The notes under the pieces were generated by a model. That model searched no databases. It saw only the letters and a program-made list of their open reading frames with translations, and had not been told where the DNA came from. A stretch of 64,000 nucleotides of DNA from Tianweitania sp. UT-5YL-CI-8 (GTDB lineage: Bacteria; Pseudomonadota; Alphaproteobacteria; Rhizobiales; Rhizobiaceae): the NCBI RefSeq assembly GCF_030010215.1, contig NZ_JASCRR010000002.1:535001-599000 (forward strand). The letters run 5' to 3'. This document shows positions 30,145 through 38,902 of this stretch, one piece after another. The position numbers and the translations under genes are program-made. Within the stretch, counting starts at the first letter, position 1. Every line of letters begins with the position of its first letter.

Positions 30145-30564
30145 TTAAGCCTCCACGGCAGGCTTGTCATGGCAATCGCCTACGCCCGCCATTTCCTCCA
30201 GAATCGGGCAATCCGGGCGGTCGTCGCCATGACAGGCCTTGACCAGCCGGTTGAGCGTCGCCTTCATCTGTTGCAACTCGCGTACCTTTTCCTCGATCGC
30301 CGCGACATGGGCGAGCGCGATTTCCCGCACGTCGTGGCTGGCGCGCTCGCGGTCCTGGTAGAGCGCCATCAGCTGGCGGCATTCGTCGATGGAAAAGCCC
30401 AGGCCGCGTGCGCGGCGCAGGAAGGCTAAACGGTGGATGTCGCCGCCGGTGTAGGCGCGGTAGCCATTGCCGGCGCGCTGAGGCGCGATCAGGCCAATCT
30501 CCTCATAGTAGCGGATGGTCTTGGCCGGGAGGCCGGAGCGGCGCGCGGCATCGGATACGTTCAT
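30145..30564 (-). CDS. cueR: CueR/HmrR-type copper-responsive MerR regulator
   Basis: A 139-residue MerR activator. The winged-helix DNA-binding part (MNVSDAARRSGLPAKTIRYY) and the coiled dimerisation helix are followed by the metal loop CHGDDRPDC, whose two cysteines eight residues apart are the Cu(I)-binding pair typical of CueR; no third cysteine of the MerR mercury type. The ATG at 30564 is the family start; the longer frame is intergenic. No copper gene is adjacent, but a matching operator precedes copA about 8 kb away. Divergent from an L,D-transpeptidase. Confidence 0.88.
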   Translation of the reverse strand: MNVSDAARRSGLPAKTIRYYEEIGLIAPQRAGNGYRAYTGGDIHRLAFLRRARGLGFSIDECRQLMALYQDRERASHDVREIALAHVAAIEEKVRELQQMKATLNRLVKACHGDDRPDCPILEEMAGVGDCHDKPAVEA

Positions 30565-30786
30565 GACGACACTCCCAAGTGCGGCAGAACGAGCTGGATC
30601 ATAGCTCCACCCTGCGTTGAAGCCGGTGGTTACGTTCGCGCTGTTGCCGAAATGCAATAGAGGCACCCACACCGGTATTGTCGCCATCGGATATGGTGTT
30701 GCGGCGCTTGGCAAGCAAATGGAATCGCTTATGAATGTGGGCGAAATTGCGGCTCGGACCGGGCCGCTTCGAACAGCCGAGGGCAT

Positions 30787-31410
30787 ATGCACCTGAAATC
30801 CACCGTCATCGCAGCCGTGCTCGCCCTCTCATCCGCTCTTGCCGGTTGCAGTATCACCGGCGGACCGATGCAGATGTTCACCAACGATTACGGTGCGCGC
30901 GTCGATGCAGGCTACCAGCTTCCTGCGATCCCGATCTACAAGGTCGACCGAAAATATCAGCGGCAGGTCGTGCGCTACGACACCACAGAAGCGCCTGGCA
31001 CCATCATCGTCGATCCGCAGCAGAAGTTCCTCTATTTCGTTATGCCGGAAGGCAAGGCAATGCGCTACGGCATCGGCGTCGGACGCGAGGGCTTCGAGTG
31101 GAAGGGCGATGCCCGGATTGCGCTCAAGCGCGAATGGCCGCGCTGGACGCCGCCGCGTGAAATGATCCAGCGCCAGCCGGAGCTGACCAAATACGCCAAC
31201 GGCATGGATCCCGGCCTGAGCAATCCGCTCGGCGCCCGTGCGCTCTACCTGTTCAACAAGGGCGGCGACACCGGCTATCGCCTGCACGGCACGCCGGAAT
31301 GGAACTCCATCGGCAAGGCCATGTCGTCGGGCTGCATCCGCCTGATGAACCAGGACATCATCGACCTCTACAACCGCGCCGAAGTGGGCGCAAAGGTCAT
31401 CGTGCTTTAA
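30787..31410 (+). CDS. L,D-transpeptidase (YkuD), putative lipoprotein
   Basis: 207 residues. The N-terminus MHLKSTVIAAVLALSSALAGC is a lipoprotein signal with the lipobox LAGC, so it is probably anchored to a membrane. The YkuD domain covers residues about 75-207 with active-site cysteine in SSGCIRLMNQD and histidine in RLHGTPEW. It cross-links or modifies peptidoglycan; unlike the protein at 2257-3675 it has no PG-binding domain. A terminator follows. Confidence 0.92.
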   Translation: MHLKSTVIAAVLALSSALAGCSITGGPMQMFTNDYGARVDAGYQLPAIPIYKVDRKYQRQVVRYDTTEAPGTIIVDPQQKFLYFVMPEGKAMRYGIGVGREGFEWKGDARIALKREWPRWTPPREMIQRQPELTKYANGMDPGLSNPLGARALYLFNKGGDTGYRLHGTPEWNSIGKAMSSGCIRLMNQDIIDLYNRAEVGAKVIVL

Positions 31411-31450
31411 ATCTGCGAGCCGTCTCGGCAACACATAGACGTCGCAACAA

Positions 31451-31481
31451 AAACCGGGCCGCAAGGTCCGGTTTTTCGTTT
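31451..31481 (+). terminator. Terminator of the lipoprotein L,D-transpeptidase gene
   Basis: Stem AAACCGGGCC (31451-31460) pairs with GGTCCGGTTT (31465-31474) around a GCAA tetraloop (one G-U pair), running into TTTTTCGTTT. Confidence 0.85.
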
Positions 31482-31503
31482 CCGGCGGGACCGTAGTGCC
31501 CTA

Positions 31504-31538
31504 AAACGAAAAAGGCCGGATGCGAACACCCGGCCTTT
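31504..31538 (-). terminator. Terminator of nfu
   Basis: AAAGGCCGG (31511-31519) pairs with CCGGCCTTT (31530-31538), the loop being partly paired. On the minus strand it is followed by TTTTTCGTTTT. It sits between the convergent ends of the L,D-transpeptidase and nfu genes. Confidence 0.8.
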
Positions 31539-31561
31539 CCAGATTGAGGTTTGCAGAACGC

Positions 31562-32137
31562 TCAGGAAACCTGTTCGACCTGCTGCACTTCCGGCACGAA
31601 ATGGCGAAGCAGGTTCTGGATGCCGTGCTTCAGCGTTGCGGTGGAGGACGGGCAGCCGGCGCAGGCGCCCTTCATGTGCAGGAACACCGTGCCGTTCTCA
31701 TAGCCTCGGAAGGTGATGTCGCCGCCGTCCTGGGCCACGGCCGGGCGCACCCGGGTATCGAGCAGTTCCTTGATGGTGACGACGATTTCCTCGTCGGCAT
31801 CGTCGTAGAATTCGGCGTCTTCCTCGCGATCGTCGGCTGCGGTGCGCGCCTCCTGGCCCATCACAGGCGTGCCCGACATGAAATGTTCCATGATGGTGCC
31901 GAGAATGGCCGGCTTCAGGTGCTGCCAGTCCGGGCCGTCCTTGGTGACGGTGATGAAATCATAGCCGAAGAACACGCCGGTCACGCCGGGCACGTCGAAC
32001 AGGCGACCTGCCAGAGGCGACGCCACGCGCGCGGACTCCGCGTCGCGGAAATCAGCGGTGCCGCTGGCCAGCACTTCCTTGCCAGGAAGGAACTTGAGCG
32101 TTGCGGGGTTCGGGGTCGCTTCGGTCTGGATGAACAT
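31562..32137 (-). CDS. NifU-family Fe-S cluster carrier (Nfu/NfuA-like)
   Basis: 191 residues: an Nfu N-terminal domain (MFIQTEATPNPATLKFLPGK) and a C-terminal NifU-like domain with the cluster-binding CAGCPSS (CxxC). It delivers 4Fe-4S clusters to target enzymes such as aconitase or lipoyl synthase. The ATG at 32137 is the standard start of the family; a GTG at 32149 is unnecessary. A candidate iron-control (ICE) element lies 32 bases upstream. It closes the glnD-murJ-trpS-USP-nfu series. Confidence 0.93.
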   Translation of the reverse strand: MFIQTEATPNPATLKFLPGKEVLASGTADFRDAESARVASPLAGRLFDVPGVTGVFFGYDFITVTKDGPDWQHLKPAILGTIMEHFMSGTPVMGQEARTAADDREEDAEFYDDADEEIVVTIKELLDTRVRPAVAQDGGDITFRGYENGTVFLHMKGACAGCPSSTATLKHGIQNLLRHFVPEVQQVEQVS

Positions 32138-32168
32138 TGAGGTCTCCACGCCCGCCTGCGCGAGCCTT

Positions 32169-32185
32169 CTTGGAATAGTTCTAAA
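32169..32185 (-). promoter_or_regulatory. Candidate Irr-binding ICE box upstream of nfu
   Basis: The minus strand reads TTTAGAACTATTCCAAG, matching 12 of the 14 fixed positions of the rhizobial iron control element TTTAGAA-N3-TTCTAAA bound by Irr. It is centred about 40 bases before the nfu ATG, where it could overlap the promoter. Confidence 0.5.
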
Positions 32186-32257
32186 CTAGATAGTCCTTAA
32201 CGGCGGTCGGCACAAGCAAAACCGTCCTACAGGGACATGCCTGCGCAGGTATGGCTA

Positions 32258-32749
32258 TCAGGCGAGGCTTTCAATGTCCTCGTCGGAAAGATTCTGCGGC
32301 ACCACCGTCACCGGGATCGGGAAGGCTGCGCCCTTGCCGGCGATTGAGGCGACCAGCGGGCCGGGGCCTTCCTTGGCGGCGCCAGCTGCGAGCACCAGAA
32401 TGGCAATGTCCTGGTCTTCCTCGATGATCTTGTGGATCTCGTCGGCCGGCTTGCCCTCGCGAACGACCAATTCAGGCTCGATGCCCGCCTTCTCGCGCAC
32501 CTTCGCCGCATAGGAGGCAAGGGCCGCCTGTGCGCTGGCGGTGGCCTCCTCGCGCATGATCTTTTCCACGCCCAGCCAGTGCTGGAAATCGTCCGGCACG
32601 ATGACATAGAGCATCACCACCACACCGCCAGTGTTTTGAGCGCGGCGGGATGCATAGGCGATGGCACGCTCGCATTCAGGCGTGTCGTCGATCACGACCA
32701 GGAATTTGCGGCGGTGTCCCGCCTCCCGGATCAGTCGTTTGGATACCAT
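32258..32749 (-). CDS. Universal stress protein (UspA family)
   Basis: 163 residues with one Usp domain: LVVIDDTPECERAIAYASRRA at the start and the C-terminal part LVASIAGKGAAFPIPVTVVP. The classical ATP-binding G-2x-G-9x-G(S/T) motif is not well preserved, so it may be a non-ATP-binding member. The ATG at 32749 has AGGA upstream. The position between trpS and nfu is conserved in rhizobia; the role is probably stress adaptation, unknown in detail. Confidence 0.85.
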   Translation of the reverse strand: MVSKRLIREAGHRRKFLVVIDDTPECERAIAYASRRAQNTGGVVVMLYVIVPDDFQHWLGVEKIMREEATASAQAALASYAAKVREKAGIEPELVVREGKPADEIHKIIEEDQDIAILVLAAGAAKEGPGPLVASIAGKGAAFPIPVTVVPQNLSDEDIESLA

Positions 32750-32833
32750 GGACCGTCCTGCTGCTGCCTCGATGAGTCGCCGGCAATCTGCCACCGCGGC
32801 AGGCGCGGGGCAAGTCGCCGGCGAATGCTGCCG

Positions 32834-33901
32834 TCAATCGCCCAACAGACCGATGATCTCCCGCACCGACTTCATCGTACCCTCGGCAAGCGCACCGGCG
32901 CGTTGTCCGCCATCGCGCAGCACACTGTCGATATAGGCGGGATCGGCCATCAGGCGGCGCATCTCGCCGGCAATCGGCGCCAGCTTGTCGACCGCCAGAT
33001 CGGCCAGCGCCGGCTTGAACACCGAGAACTGCTGGCCTGCGAATTGCTGCAGTACCTCTTCCTTGGTGATGTCGGCGAGCCCGGCATAGATACCCACCAG
33101 GTTCTCCGCCTCCGGCCGTCCGGCAAGGCCGTCCAGTTCGCTCGGCAAACCGGCCGGATCGGTCTTTGCCTTCCTGATCTTCTTGGAGATGGTGTCGGCA
33201 TCGTCCGTCAGGTTGATGCGGGACAGGTCCGATGGGTCGGATTTCGACATCTTCTTGGAGCCGTCTCGCAGGCTCATGATGCGCGCCGCAGGCCCGCCGA
33301 TCAGCGGTTCGGTGAGTGGGAAGAAGCCGTTGACGGTTTCCTCGCCGACCTGCATCTCGACGCCGACGCCGAGATCGGCGATGCGGCTGGAGAAGTCGTT
33401 GTTGAACTTCTGGGCGATGTCGCGGGTCAGTTCGAGATGCTGCTTCTGGTCCTCGCCCACCGGCACGTGAGTTGCGCGATAGAGCAGGATGTCGGCCGCC
33501 ATCAGGCTAGGATAGGCGAGCAGGCCCAGCGAGGCGTTCTCGCGGTCCTTGCCGGCCTTGTCCTTGAACTGGGTCATCCGGTTCATCCAGCCGATGCGCG
33601 CCACGCAGTTGAAGATCCAGGCAAGCTCGGCGTGCTGCAGCACACGGGCCTGGTTGAAGACGATATGCTTCTTGGGGTCGATGCCGGCTGCCAAGAAGGC
33701 CGCGGTAATCGAACGGGTCTGGTCGGCAAGGTCGGGATGGACCAGCGTCGCCGTCAGCGAATGCAGGTCGACGACGCAATAGATGCAGTCGTTGCTCTCC
33801 TGCAGGGCGACGAATTTGCGGATCGCCCCGAGATAATTCCCGAGATGCAGATTGCCCGTGGGCTGGACGCCCGAGAAGACGAGGGGCTTGAAGCTGGACA
33901 T
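32834..33901 (-). CDS. trpS: Tryptophanyl-tRNA synthetase
   Basis: A 355-residue class I synthetase. The HIGH-type motif is TGNLHLGN and the KMSKS motif is KKMSKSD; both are in the expected places. The ATG at 33901 has AGAGGAAC upstream and gives the family N-terminus [15 protein letters not shown]; longer frames begin in the gap after murJ. Confidence 0.97.
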   Translation of the reverse strand: MSSFKPLVFSGVQPTGNLHLGNYLGAIRKFVALQESNDCIYCVVDLHSLTATLVHPDLADQTRSITAAFLAAGIDPKKHIVFNQARVLQHAELAWIFNCVARIGWMNRMTQFKDKAGKDRENASLGLLAYPSLMAADILLYRATHVPVGEDQKQHLELTRDIAQKFNNDFSSRIADLGVGVEMQVGEETVNGFFPLTEPLIGGPAARIMSLRDGSKKMSKSDPSDLSRINLTDDADTISKKIRKAKTDPAGLPSELDGLAGRPEAENLVGIYAGLADITKEEVLQQFAGQQFSVFKPALADLAVDKLAPIAGEMRRLMADPAYIDSVLRDGGQRAGALAEGTMKSVREIIGLLGD

Positions 33902-34047
33902 GATGTTCCTCTTGGCTTGTGGAGGGCCGTTTGAGCATGGTGCCGAAAGGTGCTGCCCCATCGGAATGCCATGCGCCCGGAATGCCGGCGCGGCGCGCTT
34001 ATGAACGAGGCGGGCCCGGCAATCAAGGGGCGTCCGCCGGCGAGCGG

Positions 34048-35640
34048 CTATTCCGGATCGATGCGGACGGCCGGCTTGGCACCGCCACGCCTGACATTGC
34101 GCTTGAGCATGGCGACATCGGCGCCGTCAATGGCAAAGACGGTGCCGAAATAGACGATGCCGCCGCCAGCAACCAGAAGCCCGAGGGCTGCGAGCTGGAT
34201 GTGCAGCGGCGTCGACGGCGCCAGCCATGGTTCGAGCCAGAGCCCGCCGGCCCAAAGTGCGGCCGCCATCAGCACGGACGCCAGGATCAGGCGCGGCGCG
34301 CGCCGCATCAGTCCGGCATCGCGGCTCCAGTGACCGCGCTTGATCAAGAAGCCGAGCAGCAGCGCGACATTGATCCAGCCCGCGATAACGGAGGCCGTTG
34401 CAATGCCCGGCGCGCCCATGGACGGAAACAGGATCAGCGCCGTGGTGACATTGATCGCCACCGAGATCGCCGCGAAATACATCGGCGTGCGGGTGTCCTC
34501 GCGGGCGAAATAGCCCGGCGTGAACGCCTTGATCAGCACGAAGGCCGGCAGGCCGAGGCCGAAGATCGCCAGCACCGACGACACCACCGCCGTACTGTCG
34601 GCGGTGAACGCGCCGCGTTCATAGAGCACGCGGATGATCGGCTCGGAAATCACCAGCAAGGCAGCCGCCGACGGCAGGGTGAAGAACAGCGAGAACTCCA
34701 CCGAGCGGTTCTGCAGGTTGGCGGCCTCGATGTCGTTGCCGCTCTTCAGCGCGCGCGCCAGCTCCGGCAACAGCACGATTGCCACCGCGATGCCGATCAC
34801 CCCCAGCGGCAGTTGATAGAAGCGGTCCGCCAGGTTGAGCGAGGAGACCGCGCCGTCGCGGCCCGAGGCGATTGCCGTGCCGATGAGCTGATTGATCTGG
34901 GTGATGCCGCCCGTCACCGCCGCGGGCAGCGCCAGCACCAGAAGCCGCTTCACATTCGGCGTCAGCTTGGGCAGCCTGAAGCCGATAGACATGCCGGCAT
35001 GGCGCACCGCGCCCCAGACGATGGCAAGCTGGATCACACCGGCGACCATGACGCCCCAGGCAAGCCCATAGCCGACCTGCCGGCCGTCATGGCCGTTGCG
35101 CCAGGCATAGACCAGAACCGAGATCAAAACGACGTTGAGGAAAACTGGCGCTATGGCGGCGGCGAAATAGCGCCGCAGCGAGTTCAGCATGCCGCTCATC
35201 ATCGCCGTCAGCGACATACACATCAGATAGGGGAACATGATGATGGCGAGCGATACGGTCAGGTCGAACTTTTCCGCGTCGTCGCTGAAGCCCGGCGCGA
35301 TGATGGTGGAGACCAGGAACGGCATCGCCAGTTCCATCAGGATCGTCAGCGCCAACAGAACCGTGAACAGGACGCCGAACACTTCCTCGGAAAAGCGCTT
35401 GGCGCCGTCTGTGCCGTTGGCCTCGATCTCCTTGGAGAACAGCGGCACGAAGGCTGCGTTGAATGCGCCCTCGCCGAACAGACGGCGGAAGGTGTTGGGA
35501 AACTGGAAGGCGGCATAGAACGCGTCGGCGATGGGACCGGTGCCCAGCGCCGCAGCCATCAGCATTTCGCGGGTGAAGCCGAGCACCCGGCTCGCCAGCG
35601 TGCCTGACGCCACGGTCGCGAATTTCTTAAGCAGGCTCAT
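34048..35640 (-). CDS. murJ: Lipid II flippase MurJ
   Basis: A 530-residue protein with about 14 hydrophobic helices (MATE/MviN type). The N-terminal signature [28 protein letters not shown] and the arginine in the first cytosolic loop fit MurJ, which moves lipid II across the inner membrane for peptidoglycan synthesis. Start ATG at 35640. It follows glnD after a 292-bp repeat-containing gap and precedes trpS, the usual rhizobial order. Confidence 0.95.
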   Translation of the reverse strand: MSLLKKFATVASGTLASRVLGFTREMLMAAALGTGPIADAFYAAFQFPNTFRRLFGEGAFNAAFVPLFSKEIEANGTDGAKRFSEEVFGVLFTVLLALTILMELAMPFLVSTIIAPGFSDDAEKFDLTVSLAIIMFPYLMCMSLTAMMSGMLNSLRRYFAAAIAPVFLNVVLISVLVYAWRNGHDGRQVGYGLAWGVMVAGVIQLAIVWGAVRHAGMSIGFRLPKLTPNVKRLLVLALPAAVTGGITQINQLIGTAIASGRDGAVSSLNLADRFYQLPLGVIGIAVAIVLLPELARALKSGNDIEAANLQNRSVEFSLFFTLPSAAALLVISEPIIRVLYERGAFTADSTAVVSSVLAIFGLGLPAFVLIKAFTPGYFAREDTRTPMYFAAISVAINVTTALILFPSMGAPGIATASVIAGWINVALLLGFLIKRGHWSRDAGLMRRAPRLILASVLMAAALWAGGLWLEPWLAPSTPLHIQLAALGLLVAGGGIVYFGTVFAIDGADVAMLKRNVRRGGAKPAVRIDPE

Positions 35641-35710
35641 TGGGAGCTCGCGTGCCGGAGGAGTGCCAAGCGGATGAACACCCTGCTCCCACCCGCTACG
35701 ATCTTCGCCA

Positions 35711-35852
35711 TTCTATGGCAAACGAGGCGCAGCCGAGCGCGACCATAGAAGCCATTCCGTGACGGCAAGGACAAACACGGCTGGGCTGAACAAGAAAGGA
35801 AACGGGCATTCGCACCTGAAACGCCGCATCCGGCCTCTACGTCACGGAATGG
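35711..35852. repeat. Nested inverted-repeat element in the glnD-murJ gap
   Basis: Two perfect inverted pairs: TTCTATGG (35711-35718) with CCATAGAA (35743-35750), and CCATTCCGTGACG (35752-35764) with CGTCACGGAATGG (35840-35852). The whole 292-bp gap (35641-35932) has no credible gene. The pattern suggests a dispersed noncoding palindromic element; nothing else is visible there. Confidence 0.6.
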
Positions 35853-35932
35853 ATTCCCGGGTTTCCGCCTGGCTGCGCTTGGCTCCACCCGAGAATGGCA
35901 GAAAGTAGAGGGGCCGCCCTGGCGAAAATTAT

Positions 35933-38719
35933 TCATTCCGCAGCAGCCTTTTCAGCCGCGACCGCGCCGTCCAGTTTGGCCACCAGCCGTGCCTTGATGT
36001 TTTCCATGCGCGTCGGATTGTCGATCTTCTGGCCGGTAAGGTCGGTGACGTAGAAGGTGTCGATGACCTTCTCGCCGAAAGTGGTGATGTGGGCCGAGGC
36101 GATGTCGAGCGACAGGTCCGACAGCGCGCCGGTGATCTCGGACAGGAAGCCGGGCCGGTCAAGCCCTTCCACCTCGACCACGGAGAACCGGTTGGACAGC
36201 GAGTTGCGCACCTCGGCGCGCGACTGGATGCGGAATATCTTCTGGCCGCGCTTGGGCTTGGAGCGTTTGGCGATGATCTCGGGCAGCCAGCTCTTGCCCG
36301 ACAGCACGTCTTCGATCAGCTTGCCGACGCGTTCGGCGCGGCGGCGCTCGTCTTCGTCGCGGTCGAATTCGCGGCTGATCAGGATGGTGTCGAGCGCACG
36401 CCCGTCAGCCGTGGTGAAAATCTGCGCGTCGACGATGTTGGCTCCCGACGCCGCACACGCCCCCGCGATCACCGACAGCAGGCGGGGATGGTCCTGCGCC
36501 AGCACGGTGATTTCCGTCACCGCCTCGAACTCATGCGTCCGCACCATGGTAGAGAGCCGCTTGCCGGTCTCGTCGACGTGGCGGATGAAGTCGGCATGCC
36601 GCACCTGGTCGGCCAAATCGACGGTCAGCAGATAATTGTCATAGTGCAGCTTGACATAATTCGCACGCGCCTTTTCCGCCCAGGCAGCAAGCGACTCCGA
36701 CAGGCGCGCGCGGGCCGCCATGGCGCGCTCGGCACGGGTCATGTCGGAGAAGCCACCGGTCAGAAGCAATTCGGTCTCGTAATAGAGCGTGCGCAGCAGC
36801 TGGCCCTTCCAGCCGTTCCAGACGCCGGGGCCGACACCCCTGATGTCGCACACCGTCAGGATCAGCAGCAACTTCAGCCGCTCCACCGACTGCACGATAT
36901 CCGCAAAGTCGCCGATGGTCTTGCGGTCGTTCAGATCGCGCGTCTGCGCCGTCATCGACATGACGAGATGGTTCTCGATCAGCCAGGCCACCGTCTCCGT
37001 ATCCGCCGGCGAAAGGCCCATATGCGGACAGATGCGCCGGGCGATCTTGGCGCCGGCTTCGGAATGGTCCTCGGGTCGCCCTTTGGCGATATCATGCAGC
37101 AGCACGGAGACATAGAGCACCTCGCGCTGTTTCTTCAGCCCCGGCATCAGCGAATGCGACAGCGGATGGATCTTTTCGCCGTCGCCATGCTCGATCTCCG
37201 ACAGCACCTTGATGCATTGCAGCAGGTGCTCGTCCACCGTGTAGTGGTGGTACATCGAAAATTGCATCATCGCGACGATCTTGCCGAAATCGGGGATCAG
37301 CCGGCCCAGCATGCCGGCCTCGTTCATCCGGCGCAGGTTGAGCTCGGGGTCGCGATCTGACGTCAGCACATCCATGAACAGCCTGTTGGCCTCCGGGTCG
37401 CGGCGCAGAGTGCGGTCGACCAAGCTCAGCGAGCGGGTCAGAAGCTTCAACGCATCGGGGTGGTATTCCAGCCCGTGCTTGTCGGCGAACCAGAACAGCC
37501 GGATCATGTTGACCGGATCGCGCTCGAACACCTGGTCGTTGGCGATGTTGATGCGATGGTTATCGACGATGAAATCGCTGGTTCCGGCAAGCTTGCGGCG
37601 GCGGCGCGAGAAGCCGGCGATCAGCCGGTTGAAGCCCGGAACATGCTTGGCCTGCTCCTCCTCGAGTGCCGCGCAGAAAATGCGCGTGAGGTCGCCGACA
37701 TCCTTTGCCACCAGGAAGTAGTGCTTCATGAAGCGTTCGACGCCCGACAGGCCGGGCTGGCTGGTATAGCCCAGACGCTCGGCGATATCGCGCTGAATGT
37801 CGAAATGCAGCCGTTCCTCGGCCTTGCCGGTTAGGAAATGCATGTGGCAGCGCACCGCCCAGAGGAAATCGTCGGCTTTGAGAAACTGGTTGTATTCGGT
37901 CTGGGTGAAGACGCCTTTTTCGATCAGCTCCCGCCCTGTCCGGACGCGGTAGAAATATTTGGCGATCCAGAACAAAGTCTGTAGGTCGCGCAAGCCACCC
38001 TTGCCGTCCTTGACGTTGGGCTCGACCAGATAGCGCGTTTCGCCCGCCTTGGTGTGGCGCACGTCGCGTTCTGCAAGCTTGGCCTGGACGAATTCCGAGC
38101 CGGTATCCTTCACCACTTCGCGGTCGAAACGTAGGATCAGCTCATCGTAGAGACGCTGCTCGCCCCACAGATAGCGCGCTTCCAAAACAGCCGTGCGGAT
38201 GGTGATGTCCTCGCGCGACAGCCGCAGGCATTCCTCGATGTTCCGGGTGGCGTGGCCAACCTTCAGCCCCATGTCCCACAGCATGTAGAGCATATATTCG
38301 ACGATCTGTTCGCCCCATGGCGTCTGCTTGTAGGGAAGCAGGAACAACAGGTCGATGTCGGAGCCGGGCGCCAACGTGCCCCGGCCATAGCCGCCGACGG
38401 CGACGATGGCCATGCGCTCGGCGGTGGAGGGGTTCTTCGCCCGATAGACATGGGTGACGGCGAAATCGTACAGGCAGCGGATAACCTCGTCCATGACGTG
38501 GGACAGGCGTTCGGCGCAGACGATGCCGCCGCCATCGTCCATCAGCATCGTTTCCGCCACCTTGCGGCCGCTGGCAATGCGTTCCTTCAGAAGCTGCAGC
38601 GCCTTGCTCCGCACATCGACGCTCGATCCGTCGCCATTGGCGCCGGTCAGCGCCGACAGTTCCGCGCGCAGAGCTGCGGAGTCGATCAGTTCGTCCAGCT
38701 TCAGGGGAATCTTGCTCAT
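35933..38719 (-). CDS. glnD: Bifunctional [protein-PII] uridylyltransferase/uridylyl-removing enzyme GlnD
   Basis: 928 residues, the primary glutamine sensor that uridylylates or deuridylylates PII proteins. In order: nucleotidyltransferase domain with [21 protein letters not shown], the central helical part, an HD phosphohydrolase domain ([15 protein letters not shown]), and two C-terminal ACT domains ([31 protein letters not shown]). The ATG at 38719 matches rhizobial GlnD length; the frame extended to 38806 runs into the divergent copA promoter region. Confidence 0.96.
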   Translation of the reverse strand: MSKIPLKLDELIDSAALRAELSALTGANGDGSSVDVRSKALQLLKERIASGRKVAETMLMDDGGGIVCAERLSHVMDEVIRCLYDFAVTHVYRAKNPSTAERMAIVAVGGYGRGTLAPGSDIDLLFLLPYKQTPWGEQIVEYMLYMLWDMGLKVGHATRNIEECLRLSREDITIRTAVLEARYLWGEQRLYDELILRFDREVVKDTGSEFVQAKLAERDVRHTKAGETRYLVEPNVKDGKGGLRDLQTLFWIAKYFYRVRTGRELIEKGVFTQTEYNQFLKADDFLWAVRCHMHFLTGKAEERLHFDIQRDIAERLGYTSQPGLSGVERFMKHYFLVAKDVGDLTRIFCAALEEEQAKHVPGFNRLIAGFSRRRRKLAGTSDFIVDNHRINIANDQVFERDPVNMIRLFWFADKHGLEYHPDALKLLTRSLSLVDRTLRRDPEANRLFMDVLTSDRDPELNLRRMNEAGMLGRLIPDFGKIVAMMQFSMYHHYTVDEHLLQCIKVLSEIEHGDGEKIHPLSHSLMPGLKKQREVLYVSVLLHDIAKGRPEDHSEAGAKIARRICPHMGLSPADTETVAWLIENHLVMSMTAQTRDLNDRKTIGDFADIVQSVERLKLLLILTVCDIRGVGPGVWNGWKGQLLRTLYYETELLLTGGFSDMTRAERAMAARARLSESLAAWAEKARANYVKLHYDNYLLTVDLADQVRHADFIRHVDETGKRLSTMVRTHEFEAVTEITVLAQDHPRLLSVIAGACAASGANIVDAQIFTTADGRALDTILISREFDRDEDERRRAERVGKLIEDVLSGKSWLPEIIAKRSKPKRGQKIFRIQSRAEVRNSLSNRFSVVEVEGLDRPGFLSEITGALSDLSLDIASAHITTFGEKVIDTFYVTDLTGQKIDNPTRMENIKARLVAKLDGAVAAEKAAAE

Positions 38720-38842
38720 AGGCGGATCGGGTTCTCGGCTTTCGGCGGCGTCTATAGCGCGAATTTGGGGGCATGGGTATGGCATTGCCATCGGCGAGCC
38801 GGACACTGTACGCGAAAGTGCAACTTTCGGTAAAATTGCCTG

Positions 38843-38873
38843 TTGACCTTCCAGTTGCTGGAACCTCTACAAC
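38843..38873 (+). promoter_or_regulatory. CueR-type promoter/operator of copA
   Basis: TTGACC (38843-38848), then exactly 19 bases, then TACAAC (38868-38873). Within the overlong spacer lies the dyad ACCTTCC-N7-GGAACCT (38847-38867), close to the CueR/HmrR operator ACCTTCC-N7-GGAAGGT. A 19-base spacer is the hallmark of promoters that MerR-family activators twist into shape. The copA ATG is 29 bases further on. Confidence 0.85.
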
Positions 38874-38902
38874 AGCAGCGAACTGGAAATTCGAGTATCG
38901 AC

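Noticed and set aside
33919-35607. 562-codon open frame antisense to murJ, rich in Arg/Gln/His
   Set aside because: The Arg/Gln/His-rich translation is what the complement of a hydrophobic membrane-protein gene gives.
35637-35936. 99-codon frame in the glnD-murJ gap
   Set aside because: It lies over the inverted repeats and reads like a translated repeat (CHSRVEPSAARRKPG); it overlaps both neighbouring genes' ends and has no start signals.
38843-38902. Upstream TTG start extending CopA by 20 residues
   Set aside because: The TTG is the first three bases of the -35 box of the CueR-type promoter; transcription would begin downstream of it.
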